Shown here piece after piece: positions 32,721-45,700 of a stretch of 64,000 nt of DNA. Origin of the DNA: Ailanthus altissimus (taxonomy: Eukaryota > Streptophyta > Magnoliopsida > Sapindales > Simaroubaceae); contig OX327697.1 of the NCBI GenBank assembly GCA_946807835.1, forward strand, positions 1,193,001 to 1,257,000, read 5' to 3'. Position 1 is the first letter of the stretch. Each line of letters opens with the position of its first letter. The notes under the pieces were generated by a model. The model searched no databases. It saw only the letters and a program-made list of their open reading frames with translations, and had not been told where the DNA came from. A program made the translations under genes and the position numbers.

Positions 32721-33718
32721 TTTTTCTGAAACAATATCAGCCATTTTAGTCTTGAATTGGTTCCAATAGTCCATAGTTTTTTCCAAGTTGAATTTACACC
32801 ACATTCATCCATGACCCATATCTCCAAAGAATGTTGACTCCTGTGGGAATCGTGCAAAGCAAATGCAAGAGATTCATTTAACACCATAAGCCTTGAAAAT
32901 CTTTCACCATTATTATCGGAAGTATCTGGGATTGGTATCTTTCGGAAGACCTCCGCACTCGTGTTGAAGGAAAGGATGAAATCCTCCTGCTTCTCATCAA
33001 AGTCACCCCATGCCAACCGATAACAAGCTCCATTGATGTAACGACAGTGATCCTGAATATAACTGTGCTTAGATCCAAAAAGATCCATGTTGTTTAGTTT
33101 TCTCCAGGAATCTGTACTCAAGGTGTACACCTCCACCCAGGTAGGAGGAACAAAGCCAGGGCGACCCATCCAAGACATGAATCGAACAACTTTGTAGTCA
33201 TTGCCTTTAGGATCATAACCAAATCCAACACGAAAAGGCAGCCAACCTACATCTAAACCTCGTGGAGGATGGTTGCATGATTTAGGGAGTTCTCTGAATT
33301 CTTTGATAGCTGGGTTGGCTAAAATAACTGTAGCAGGAGGAGAAGCTAAGCATATAATGCCATGGCAATGACCCAAGAACTCGTAAAATCTTCTATTCTC
33401 AATAGAAGGTATATCAACAACCTTCTCAACAGCAGAAATATGATCCTCACCCGGTGATGCTACTGTTTTGTAGTCAAATGAGAGCAAGGACAAGACATTT
33501 TCTGCTTCACCAGAATCATTGAGGGCCTTCCCCTTGAGAAGAACAGAACCGTTCTTCATATAGATCTGGTTGCGGAGTTGCTGAACTACGAATCTGGGAT
33601 TTGTGATGATAGAATACCATGATTTTTGCACACACTTGGATTGCATCAGTGAGTCTGCAGGCAGCAATGCAAGAATCTTGGCCATCAATTCTTGGGGTAA
33701 ATCGCTAAACCCTGCCAT
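32669..33718 (-). CDS. F-box protein with FBA domain (CPR1/CPR30-like), C-terminus altered by frameshift
   Basis: A single-exon frame of 349 residues starts at an ATG in MAGFSDLPQELMAKILALLP, a canonical F-box (about residues 5-45, with CVQKSWYSIITNP). The F-box-associated region follows: CHGIICLAS, ILANPAIKEFRELP, VGFGYDPKGNDYKVVRF, VEVYTLSTDSWRKL, and then LEIWVMDECG. Such proteins bind SKP1 through the F-box and recruit targets to SCF ubiquitin ligases through the FBA domain; the CPR1/CPR30 type controls NLR immune receptor levels in Arabidopsis, but plants have hundreds of paralogues and the target here is unknown. After TWKKLWTIGTNSRLKWLILF the frame leaves the family pattern, and the expected C-terminus lies in another frame (32523-32720). 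The gene converges on VIH. The open frame itself is certain; functionality is uncertain. Confidence 0.88.
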   Translation of the reverse strand: MAGFSDLPQELMAKILALLPADSLMQSKCVQKSWYSIITNPRFVVQQLRNQIYMKNGSVLLKGKALNDSGEAENVLSLLSFDYKTVASPGEDHISAVEKVVDIPSIENRRFYEFLGHCHGIICLASPPATVILANPAIKEFRELPKSCNHPPRGLDVGWLPFRVGFGYDPKGNDYKVVRFMSWMGRPGFVPPTWVEVYTLSTDSWRKLNNMDLFGSKHSYIQDHCRYINGACYRLAWGDFDEKQEDFILSFNTSAEVFRKIPIPDTSDNNGERFSRLMVLNESLAFALHDSHRSQHSLEIWVMDECGVNSTWKKLWTIGTNSRLKWLILFQKKMNLSWKTRMESCATTT

Positions 33719-34717
33719 CAGTTTATTCTATATCTTCTAATATTATCTGCCTTAAAGAAGATTATCAGTGAATGAGATGATGCCATTTGTCGGAGAATCA
33801 ATTTTGAAAATTTTAGTAAATGAAGCAATGGCATAGAGCAAGTAGAATCACTAAGGTTAAGACTGGCATAAAAGCAAAGCTTTTTGGTCACTTGAAAAAT
33901 TCTTCAGTGTGCTTACAACTATAAGGAGCTTTCGCTTTTAGCACTAACCCTGATTTAAATTATCCTCATTTCTCAACCTCAAGTGATAAAAGCATAAAAA
34001 AAAAAAAAAACACATAAATTCAAGTATAAAACAATAAATTTTAACTCAAAACCCTAATTCATAATAATGAAGTTATTACTTGAGATTGAGAATTTCGTGA
34101 AAAATGCCAAAAGCTTGTTTTGTCTTTCTGGAAGTGAAGATGATTAAAACCCAGAAGTTGCAAAGCTAAGCTATTGTAATTGCTGTTGTTTTGACTTTTG
34201 AAAGTTCAAGAGAAACAGAGGGGGGGGAGAGAGAGTGATAGAACAAGAATGAAGGGTATTTCTGTAATTTTGTTAACCATTTTCTGCAATTATTTTCTCT
34301 CAAAATATGTTGAGAACCAAGAGAAAATATTACAATAACGCTACATATACAAATTGATTATATTATCTGACGCGGCATTACGGTCAAAAGGATAAATACA
34401 AAAAAAATGAAATATAAATTAAATAGTTAATGTAATAATAATTTAATTAATTCTACCATGATATTTCAATTAATATGAATGAATTTGTGAGATTTAGTTT
34501 GTACATATAGTATTATTCGCTTGAGAATATTAACTTGGTTTAATTAAAAATTTGTTGCATCGAAGTAGAGGTTTGCAATTCGAATATCATTAAAAGAGAG
34601 CATTTTTTTTTAATGTCAAATATGAAGGATGACAAAATCTAATGTCAAAAAGTTAGCGTAGGTATCAAATCCATCTACTTTTCACTTATTATTATTATTT
34701 TTTATAATAAAAAGATC
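33719..34717. other. 5' flank of the F-box gene and AT-rich spacer
   Basis: No further gene is seen. The first few hundred bases should include the F-box leader and promoter. A G-run and (GA)n stretch lies near 34218-34238. From about 34260 the DNA becomes strongly AT-rich. Confidence 0.45.
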
Positions 34718-35863
34718 TTAACATATACCTCCCTTGAGGTTTTGCATAATAGCACTTAGATGGACGAACTTGAAATTTTACCTCCCTAAAAATTAACTGC
34801 CGTTTGCTTGAACCGTTAGTGTCAGGGGCTAAAACAATAATTTTAACCATTCAAATGAGATTATGCCTACTTCATTTACATACAAAACCATAGTTGTCTG
34901 CAATATTATATAGGATTAAAAAAATTGAATAATATTATAATTATAATAGATATAAAGTACAATTTAATTCATAAGTTTGCTCTTTCTCTCTAATTTTTAA
35001 TAAATAAAGTAGCGTTGCCTTTTTTTCCAAACTTAAAGTTGATGAATATTTTAACTTAATATTATAAGGATTAATAATATCATAAAAAAATTGTGAGGAT
35101 CGAGGATGGAACGTGCTTTAATAATAAGATATGAAGTTCCAAAGTTTTCTAGAAAAGAGAGAAAATGAAGCATAAATCATCATATTTTTATTAGGTCTTG
35201 TATATTAAAATAAAATTAGAGATATGAATTGGACAAATTGGCACATATTATTTAGTAAAATATGAGGATTAAATATTTATTTAATTTAATTTTTTAAAAA
35301 AAATTTAATATCATCGAATATATCAAAATATTATAAGATTTATTATTATATAAATAAAAAATTAATAAGACAATACATTATAAGTTTATTAACGAAAGCA
35401 TAGACCTAATTTTTTTTAAAAAAGATATGTTAACAATAAAATAAGGAAAAAATTTTAAAATTATGAATAACTGTTTAATTTATTAAAAATGAGAAGTTCT
35501 TCCTTTATAAAGAAAAAGACAGAACACTTTTATAGATGTAAGACAACACATTTTTATATAAAAGAAATAAATATTTAATTTATGTTATAATAGTATTTAA
35601 TAATTTTCGTATAAAAAAAAAAGAAGGAAACAGAGCTAAATTAACTATCCAATAAATAATAAAAGAGATATTTTAGTAATATAATGGAAAACTCAACAAA
35701 TTCAATAAATGAGTATAAGGGTACTTCCGTCATTTGATTATAAGATGAGGTCAATTGACAGTCAAAGTTAACAACCTTATATTTAGAGGATGTAAGTATT
35801 AGAACAACCAGTTTCTCTGTCTACATGTTAATAATACAAAATTTTGGGGGAGGTATACGTTAA
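34718..35863. mobile_element. Candidate non-autonomous DNA transposon with related inverted ends
   Basis: The left end 34718-34733 (TTAACATATACCTCCC) and the right end 35848-35863 are inverted repeats with one mismatch. More distant similarity continues inward for roughly 100 bp: on both arms TACCTCCC is followed by a TTTTG(C/T)AT(A/T)AT stretch, and further in by GTTAACTTTGACTGTC-like and CCGTTAGTGTCAGG-like stretches. The 1.1 kb interior is AT-rich and non-coding. Long degenerate inverted ends suggest a Mutator-like or other non-autonomous element. No target-site duplication was identified. Confidence 0.45.
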
Positions 35864-35940
35864 TAACCCAAAAAAAATCATTATAACTCATTTTGGTATA
35901 ATCTTTGCGAGGAATCTTTTGTTTATTGTACTTTAATAAA

Positions 35941-35970
35941 CAAAACGTTACGATTTGGGGTAACGTTTTG
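35941..35970. repeat. Perfect hairpin with 11-bp arms
   Basis: CAAAACGTTAC at 35941-35951 and GTAACGTTTTG at 35960-35970 are exact reverse complements across an 8-base loop. It sits at the left edge of an AT-rich repeated stretch. Confidence 0.85.
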
Positions 35971-36124
35971 TTTTGATTGGTATGATTTGGGGTTGATTTT
36001 TAATTGATTTTATTTATTTGAAATCAATCAATTTGATTTTAAATTAATTTGATTCGATTTTAAATTAAAAAATTAAAAATAAATTAAAAATTTATTTAAA
36101 AAAATTGAACAAAATCAAACTAAA

Positions 36125-36262
36125 TTGGTGCAATTCAATTTATGCTGTTTAAACTAATCGACTCTATTTTTATAATATTGATTAGTTGGTTCAATTTAAT
36201 TTATGCTGTGTAAACTAATCAATTTTATTTTTATAAAATTGATTAGTGCGATTCAATTCTGT
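36125..36262. repeat. 61-bp tandem repeat, two copies and a partial third
   Basis: Units start at 36125 and 36186 and share TTATGCTGT and AAACTAATC and end in TTGATTAG. A partial third copy follows from 36247. Confidence 0.8.
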
Positions 36263-39200
36263 ACTGAAACTAAATTTATCCAGCTCTATATGTGACCCTG
36301 GTGGCTGGGAAGCTCGACATTGTTCCCTTTTTTTTTTTAATCAATGAATTAATTTAAAATTAAAAAAAAAAAAAATTCTTTAGCCTTTTCAAAAAGCCTT
36401 GTCATCCACACATCAAAAAGTTTCGGCCGGCCCTATTTTTTTTTTGTTTTGTCTTTCTCAATTCTATAAAAGAAAAAGAAAAAAAAATCTAATATAAGTT
36501 GGAGCCTTATTCACGATGCATGCGTGTTGATTTTATTATTTATATTTTATTTTTATAAATATATTTCAATATTTATCAATGATTTTAATTTAATATTTAT
36601 TTTAAATTTTATATTTTTTATGTTGTGTCAATTATATATATATATTTAAAGTAGGTGTTTACTAATTTTTACTCTTTAAAGTTGTTAATTTTTATTATGA
36701 TATTTAATTATTTATTTTGTAGTTCTTTATAATTTATTTGGTATAATCTTGATAAAAAAAGTCAACTATTCAAGCAGAAGATTAGAAAGAGTTAAATGTG
36801 AAATGTTCAAAGTGTATATATATGGATGATATTTTGTGTATGATCCCCTACACAAAAATTTCTGTTGTTTATTAGTAAATTTAAACCGATAAATTTGATT
36901 ATAATAAAAAATAAGTAGTTGTAATTAAAAATACATCAAATTTTATATCAATTTATTTTGCTAATAATTTTTTTTGTAAAAAAAAAACCTTGTGATCCTA
37001 ATCATATTTCATAAAAATTTTAGCCTTATTACAATAATATCACTTATCAATATTTTTTATCCATCTCAATATTTTTATTATAAATTAAAGTATAATATAC
37101 TTAAATTGAAAATATAAATTAAAAAATTTAAAATATATAATAAAATATATAACTGAATAGCCACAAAATTGTATCATACAATAAATGCATGATAGACTTG
37201 TAATTGTGGTATCATGTTTGATGTTTTTAAGTTAGTTTCAAAGTTTTAATTTAAAATTTTTTAAAAAAATACTCAACTTCTAATGTAATGTTCTAGCTCA
37301 ATAATTAAGTAGATGTTATCTACTATATAGGCTTCATGTGCATCTTTCACTTTCACGAATTTATTTTTAAATTTTACGCAAATATCTTTCACTTAAAATA
37401 TATTTATTTCATTAAAAAAATTTAAGCATTATAAGTTAATTCAGAGTTATCTTTACAAATGATGTGAGACGTGACAATCTCTCCTCTCTTATAACCTAAC
37501 ATCTTAATGAGTATTAACCAATTCATACACTAAATCATAAGCTATTTTAATATCATTTATATCGTTTGAGTCCAATAATTAAATAGATATTATTCACTTA
37601 AATTTTATACATGCAATTTTTATTTTTATAGATTTACTTTTTACCTTTGGACATTTACTTAGTTAAAAAAAAACTCAAACTTTATAAATTAGCTCAAATT
37701 CATCATTCAAATGATGTGAACTGTAACATCTAAAAAAGAGAAATTCCCTAAATAACTACACACTCATAAAACCTAGTTTCACAATTCAAATATGGAAACT
37801 TCATTTCCCACTATAAAAAAGGAAAAAAAAAATAATCATTGAAACTCAAAATTGTTCATGATATCTTGTCACTAGCCCCAAATTTATCACAACTTTCAGA
37901 ATACTAAGTGCTGTTGTGATATGTACTATTTAAAACGAATAATACTATATATGTATAAATTAAATTATAGAATACATAATAAATTTGATTAAAAATTTTA
38001 TTATATTTATTATTTATTCTTTCAATTAAGTTTTACTACGTCAAAAAATATAAATCAGTTTAGATAACTAACTTATATGTATAATACTACTGATTTAAGA
38101 CTTTCTTCTTTTTTTATTGAAATAATTTTTTTCGCCTTTTTTAAAACTTGACACGTGTTCTAGACCCATCAAAGGATGAAGAATAAAATACACAAAATAA
38201 AAGATCTTCCCATATACTTCTCAAATCAAAGATTGAGTTGGACTAATAATATATAATGTTCTTATAACATATCTTTTTTTTTAAAAAAAAAATTATAAAT
38301 AAAAACAAAAAATGGTGACCACAATTCCCATGTGGAGTGGAGAGCACATGATCCTTGACATTTCAACCTAATTCCCCAATCTTAGTAATATTATTCTTAA
38401 TTACCTAAAATCATCTTCATATCATCTTGACATCTTCCTTACAACAAATAATTGAGGGCCACCAATAAAGACATTTAAGATTTAATGCCACTTTCATTCA
38501 AAGATTGAGACAATAATCCTTTTGATATTGTCCTACAATTAACCCAAGTGGCAATTTATCTTATGGGTTTCCTTTAAATTTTTGTTAAAAATTATATAAA
38601 TAGAATCATTTTTTTTAACTTAAATATTGGTATATTTTTAAAATATGAATACGACTTATATAATATTACATAATTTTAAAATAGTATCATTTTTTCTTTT
38701 AAATATTTAGATGAAGATGAGAAATTTTATCTATGAAAGATTAACTGTTACCACTTATTTTTTCTCAAACTCGATGGTTAATGATGCAAAAGACATTCAT
38801 GAGAATTTGAGGTATAAAATAATGTCGCTTTTAAAATTATGCAAAATTGTTCAAAACTTAAACGAGGATAATTAAATTACATCCATATTTTAGAAATATC
38901 TTGATATTTATTATCACCATCATTTCAATCTTTATCTTTAATATGTGTGTGAAGGGGGAGGCATGATGGGTACTTGAACTTTTGTTAGTTTATCAATTTT
39001 GAGTTGAAGAAGATGGACATTTATTAGGTTAACATTATGTAATTTATTATTCTATGGTAGGTAGTCCACTTCTCATCCATCTCAATTCTCATTTTAGTCT
39101 CAATTCTCATTCTCATTTTAGATTTCTCATTAATAAAAGAGACATGTGTTAGTTAGGTTAATGTTTCAAAAACATGGGGAGAAAGTGAGAGAAACAATTG

Positions 39201-42200
39201 AGATATGGATGTGGGGAAATCATGAATAGTTTCTAGAGGCTAGAATCTTAGAATTATTGGATCATTTTATTTTTTAGTGAATCTTTTTCTTTATAGCTTT
39301 TGTCTTCCTTTTGGAAATCAGTTAATTTTGTCTTTGTTGGCCATTTTCTAGATATGGGTGTGGCATCCAAAGACTTTGTTATGGTAGGTGTTTACAATTT
39401 ACCAAACTTCACTTGTACCTAGAAATTTAGACTTACTTTTTAATTTTCAATCTTTTGAGAGTTAGGTAATAAAATTGTAACAACATCCAAGAATAATCAT
39501 TACCCATTTGAGGATTAAGGCACAACCAAATTTGAGTTTTCAAAGAACTTTCATGATTTTAAATTTTGAAATGTGAACTCAAAAAAAAGAGTAAAAAGTT
39601 TAAAATGTGATAAATAATTTCAAGCCTTCACATGTTTAGAATACTTTTCAACACAAATGTTTGTAGTAGTGATAAGTGGTTTTTGTTGCTTCTCATGAAT
39701 GTCAAAACTTACTGCCTTAAAACAATATTATAATAAAAAGACCCTCCATCCAAACAATTGTCATTAATCTTGTTTAACTTTTATTTATTTATTTAAGAAA
39801 TGGGAAAAGCAAATGTGTTAGGATTTGACCTTGAGACTAGTTGTTGAGATTGTGATTTGTGAATGGAAAAGTTGAACCATAACACATGTCCACAACTTAG
39901 ATAATAAAACATAGAGTAAGCAATAAAGATAAGGAATTGTGTCATTCAAGCAAATCTATTTAATTTAGAAAAAAGAAAGAGAAACAATGTAACATTACAT
40001 GATTGATGTTGCTTTTGCTAGAAAAAGGGTCAATTTTATTTTACAGTAGAATTATTAGAATAGGGTCTCAATTCTCAATCTTCAAATGTCAATTGTAATA
40101 ATAAGAACAAGATGAAGAAGGCAAATTAATAAAGACAAAAAGCCAAATTACATAAAATGACAACATCCTTGCTGACTCCTATGACTTTTATGAGTTCTTT
40201 TTTGGTGACTAAAAAAGTTTTGATTCAATAGAACTCTTCCTTCCTCTTTATCTTTCACATATATGTTATATATAAATATAGAGTATTGGTTATATCATAA
40301 TTTGACTTGATTATGTTACAAGTATTATGATATTATCATTGCAAAATTTGAAACATCTTACCTAAAGTTAAAATATATAGAAACATGTTTAAATTTATTT
40401 TTTTTTAACACAAGAATTGAAATATGATCTTTTAGTAGTAGTCCTTGAGCATAATTCCATTGGTCATAAAAGCGTTTTGTATTTAGTAATTTAAGTTTGA
40501 GATTAATCGTAAATATATTTTGTACTCACTCGTGTTTGAATGAAAATAGAGAATAAGAATTGATGTTTAATAGACGGGAGGAAATAAAATAAAAATTGAT
40601 GTTTAATGAATAAGATTTCTCATCTTTATTTACTTTTTTTTAAAAAAAAAGATCTCTGTAAATTCCTATTATTTTAAATCCATCTTAACTCACATAAATA
40701 TTTGTAACTATCAATGATTAATTAGCATATAATTTTGATTGTGTTTTGAAGTTTATTTGACATAATAATAATAATAATAATTTTTTAAAGGGAGTAAGAA
40801 TTTATTTTGATTATATGATAGTAAGAATTCAATTATCATATATTACTTGCCATCAATTTTTTTTCACCTTTTTAAAGTTTTATCTCAAACCCTTTCAGTT
40901 GTGGATTATTTTCTAATTTTTTTGAAAAAATAATAATTGAACAGGTAAATAAAAAAATCTAAAACAAACTATGGAATTTTTCTAGAAAATTTGAGAAAGA
41001 TAGTGAAAGAATGTTGACTATATCTTTATAAATATTCTTTTTTTTTTAAATGAGAACAGTTCAAAGATTTGTTCTAAAGAAAGAGAAATATGCTAAAATA
41101 AATGTAATATAATATTAATTTTTTGTTAAAAAAACTCATCATCTGAAGAATGAGAAAATAAATTAATTTAATTTTAGTGAACAAACTTGTATTTTAAGTA
41201 ATTTAACATTGTTGTCATACCAATAACTTTAATTAACTTTAATTAGAAGAAGTGTGACCAACAAAGTCACTCAATCTTTTTTTAAAATCATTGTTGGCTA
41301 TTGACAAGAAAGTGATTACAAGTTTAGTAGAATTAATAGATGAAAGAGATGTTTTGGTTTTGTTAGTATGCAATCAATTAATCAAAAATTAGTTAATGTT
41401 AAAAAAAAAAGTGGTGGAAAATGGAAATAGAATTGGTGTGAATGAGTAGACAAATCTTAAATTTTGATAAAATCATTATCATTCTATTAGTTGGATAGTG
41501 AATTATTTTTTTTTGTTTTAGTTCAATTTCTTTAAAAAATAAAAAATAAAATTGAAGTATAATTATTTTCGTCAATAAATTAAGTCTTTAAGAGTAAAAT
41601 ATTTTAAATTCTGTCATAAAAGACTTGTTTGGATTAAGGTTTTATAATTTTTTTTAATCAAAAAAATATCAAAATTCTAAAAAGAAAAAAAAAACTCTTA
41701 AATTTGAATTCTTAGAATTTTCAAACATTTAAATTTAATTTAGTGTTGTTATGCCCATTGAAGATTTATCCCAAATTTTGATGTTTAAAAGAAAGAAAAT
41801 GAATCACATAGATGTTTATTTCAATGGTGAATTTGTATATTTTTTAATTTTTAAATCTCAATAAAAATTATGAATTTTTATTCTTCTAATTATTAAAAAA
41901 TAAGAGACAATTATTCTAATTATTATGTAACTAATAATTACAGCAGACAATTATTTCAGTTGTTAATACTTGTATAAAAAAAAAAAAGAATAAAAGAAAC
42001 AAAATGAAATAGAAGAAACAAAATTACAAGCTTATGTGAGAAGGGCGGTATTGTTCAGGAACATGATTGTCATAAAGTAAGAGAACCAGAAGTAAAGTAC
42101 ATGAAAAACACTGGTACCAGGTATGTCCCTATATATATATATATTGCATTATATCTCAAATCTCAAATATTACAGATTTAATATTAATTAATTATAATAA

Positions 42201-42300
42201 TATCTTCTTAATACAATTAATTAAAATTGAATTTTTAATAATTAAATGAATTGAAATTACCATGACCTCTCTTAAGTTTAAATTCTTAACTTAGGTTAAA

Positions 42301-42769
42301 AAAAAATACAGGTTTTACTACTAAAACAAATAAATTGTATCATCTCCATATTTTTTAACCATTATGAATATAAACAAAATAAATTAAAAAATAGAGTAAA
42401 TAAAAATAAATAAATCAATAAAAAGAAGAGGCAATGGAATATAATAGAAGCAGCAGAAATGTACTTGCCAAGTACATAATCTTGCATTGAGCTGTTCATC
42501 CCACCACCCTTAAAATAAAGCTGCCACTTTCAGATTCTACAGACAGATTCAGAACAACCCACCGCCTACTCTCTCTGTCTCTTCTATAGACAACACCATT
42601 AGGGAGAGAAACGGAGAAATTCTGGCAGGTGACAAAACAGAGTTCTCTGTTTTTGAAGTTGTTGATTTTTTTAAATTTTTTGGCTATGATCTTGTTATAA
42701 TTGTTTACTTGGTTTGATAGAGCTTGAAGGAAGTTAAATAAAGAGGAGGGAATTAGTTTGTTGAGAGAG
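42301..42769 (+). promoter_or_regulatory. Promoter and leader region of the H+-ATPase gene, with possible short uORFs
   Basis: The region precedes the H+-ATPase start codon. Two upstream ATGs lie in it: 42434-42490 could encode an 18-residue peptide, and 42686-42700 a four-residue peptide (ATG ATC TTG TTA TAA). Leaders of some plant plasma-membrane H+-ATPase genes are known to carry uORFs, but the transcription start here is unknown. A long TA-rich run at 42128-42146, further upstream, could serve as a TATA region only if the leader is long. Confidence 0.35.
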
Positions 42770-45700
42770 ATGGATAGCAAGGCTGAAACTATGGAGGCTG
42801 TGTTGAAGGAAGCTGTGGATTTGGTAACTAAAGACTGAGCAACATCATCTCTGTGTTTGCTTTTTGTTTCTTGGTTGGTGTTGTTAAGAGGTTTTTGCTA
42901 TCTGGGTATTTTGTTTTCTGATCAATTTGAGCTTTTGATTGCAGGAAAACGTGCCGATGGAGGAGGTTTTTGAGACTTTGAGGTGCACCAAAGAAGGTCT
43001 CGCAACAGAGGCTGCTGAGGAGAGGCTTAACATATTTGGCTATAACAAGCTTGAGGAGAAACAGGTTCTGTTACCTGATCATTTTTGCTTTCCATGTTGA
43101 AAATATTTTGTTTGAAAGCTTTACTAAAGAAAAAAAGGAAAATTTTCTGGTATCAGGAGGTTTTTTTTTTTAAAAAAAAAAATGAATTCTTTCACAAAAG
43201 AGAAACGTTGAAAGAAAGTTTATGTTATTCTTTTTATTTTAATCTAACCTATACCTTTTTGGGAAATGAAAGAAGTTACTTTTAGTCTCCTTTTTTTTAC
43301 TCCAATCTCTTTGGGGGGTTGGTGTTGAATGATTCTAATATGTTTTGCTTCTGCAGGAGAGTAAAGTTTTGAAGTTTTTGGGGTTTATGTGGAACCCTCT
43401 CTCATGGGTCATGGAAGCTGCAGCTATCATGGCTATTGCACTTGCCAATGGAGGAGTGAGTACTTGAGTTCTTTTATTTTCTCTAACAAAAGAATTTGAA
43501 GAGGAACAAAAAGGAAAATGGAACGTCTATTATTTCTTTGATTCCAAATGATTATAAATTTTGGTTTGATATGTCAAATATCAGAAAATATGATGAATTG
43601 TCTGCATGCCGAACTATTTTCAGCAATTTTATGTTTATTTTTCATTTTTCATGTATAGTCTAACTGGTGGGAACTTCATCCTTGCAGGGAAAACCTCCCG
43701 ACTGGCAAGATTTTGTTGGGATCATAACCCTGCTTTTTATCAATTCAACAATAAGTTTCCTAGAAGAGAACAACGCTGGTAATGCTGCCGCAGCTCTCAT
43801 GGCTCGTCTTGCTCCTAAAGCTAAGGTACTCATTAGAGTTGGATATGATCTTATATGACTAAAGTGTTCCTGCGAGTTGTTTTCAATTGTACATCTCAAA
43901 TTTTCTGTCTTTGATTTAAATTTGAGTTGTCAGTTTGATATCAAGTTCCTTAATTTCATGTTACCTTAATTGAAATTATTTCAGGTACTTAGAGATGGTA
44001 AGTGGACTGAGGAGGACGCAGCCATTCTTGTTCCTGGTGATATCATCAGTGTTAAGCTTGGTGACATTATTCCTGCTGATGCTCGTCTCCTTGAAGGTGA
44101 TCCATTGAAAATTGATCAGGTACTTATGCTACCTTTTGTTGTTTTATTAGCTGACTTCTAACTGATTGGGTTAAATTGAACTATTTTATTTAAAATTTCC
44201 AATTTGTTTGTCGCAGTCTGCTCTGACAGGCGAGTCTCTTCCCGTGACAAAGGGTACCGGCGACAGTGTATATTCAGGCTCTACATGCAAACAAGGGGAG
44301 ATTGAAGCTGTGGTTATTGCTACCGGTGTTCATACTTTCTTTGGCAGAGCTGCACACCTTGTGGATACCACTAATCAAGTGGGACATTTTCAAAAGGTAA
44401 GAAAATGCAAATGTACATTCTTTCCGTTCTAAACTAAAGCTATCTGAAAGAAAAGTGAGACAGAAGGCAAACAGAAAGAAAAAATTTTTCTTTTCTCATG
44501 CATATTAACAACCAACTGCAATTTTTATAACCTCTAGCCTTTTTTTTTATTTTCCTTGTACATCCCATATTAGTTTTTATTTCTAATTCATATTAATACT
44601 CATAGAATTCTCTCTCTTTTTTTTTTTTGGATTAACAGGTCTTGACAGCTATTGGGAATTTCTGTATATGTTCAATTGCAGTGGGTATGATAATAGAGAT
44701 CATTGTCATGTACCCGATTCAACACAGGAAATATCGCCCAGGAATTGATAATTTACTGGTGCTTCTTATTGGAGGAATTCCTATTGCCATGCCTACAGTT
44801 TTATCAGTGACAATGGCTATCGGTTCCCATCGCTTGGCTCAGCAGGTTGGTCTTTATTGTTATTGCACTGCTGTTACTTTGAGTGGTCCTTTATTGATGG
44901 TTGCCACCGTATGTGGGATGTTTACTGCAGGGAGCTATTACAAAGAGAATGACGGCAATAGAAGAAATGGCAGGCATGGATGTGCTTTGCAGTGACAAAA
45001 CTGGTACTCTAACTTTGAACAAGCTAACAGTTGACAAGAATCTAATTGAGGTGGGTTGAAGTTTTGCTGTATTTCATGGTTTTATTTTTTTATGTTGTGA
45101 ATTCTAATGAATAGTCAACATTTGGCATGGATTATTTTATTAGATCTTTGCTAAAGGAGTAGATGCAGATACTGTTGTTTTGATGGCAGCTCGAGCCTCC
45201 CGAGTGGAAAACCAGGATGCAATAGATGCTGCTATAGTAGGAATGTTGGCGGATCCAAGGGAGGTATATTTATTAATTCTAGAATTTTCTTGTTTATAGA
45301 TTAAACTAGTAGCTTTGTTACTGAACTTTCGAACTAGCTAACGCAAGGAGTAACAGGATTTTTTTCAGTATAACTTTTTGCCATTCTGTTGTCTTCTTAT
45401 CACATTTCTTTGACATTGGGTTCTCTGCTTTTCTCAACAAACAAGGCACGTGCAAATATTCAAGAACTTCACTTCCTCCCATTCAACCCTACTGATAAGC
45501 GAACAGCTCTTACGTACACTGACAGGGAAGGTAAAATGCACCGAGTCAGCAAAGGTGCTCCAGAGCAGGTATGACCATCAGCAAGTAATCAAGTTTGACG
45601 ATTTTGAAATGCCATTTGATATATTTATGCTTTTAATTCGCTTTTCAGATTTTGAATCTTGTACACAACAAATCAGAGATAGAACGCAGAGTTCATGCCA

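Larger units (their letters stand above)
35864..42300. other. Long AT-rich intergenic DNA without genes
   Basis: No open frame with recognisable protein features is present on either strand. It contains a perfect 11-bp hairpin (35941-35970), a 61-bp tandem repeat (36125-36262), degenerate repeats with AATTAAGTAGAT-type phrases near 37290 and 37580, and a CTCAATTCTCATT repeat near 39080-39120. The stretch looks like decayed repeat DNA, but I could not assign families. Confidence 0.5.

Noticed and set aside
33719..42769. Possible missed gene in the long spacer between the F-box and H+-ATPase genes
   Set aside because: Both strands were scanned: no frame with family motifs, codon-like composition or splice-supported exons was found.
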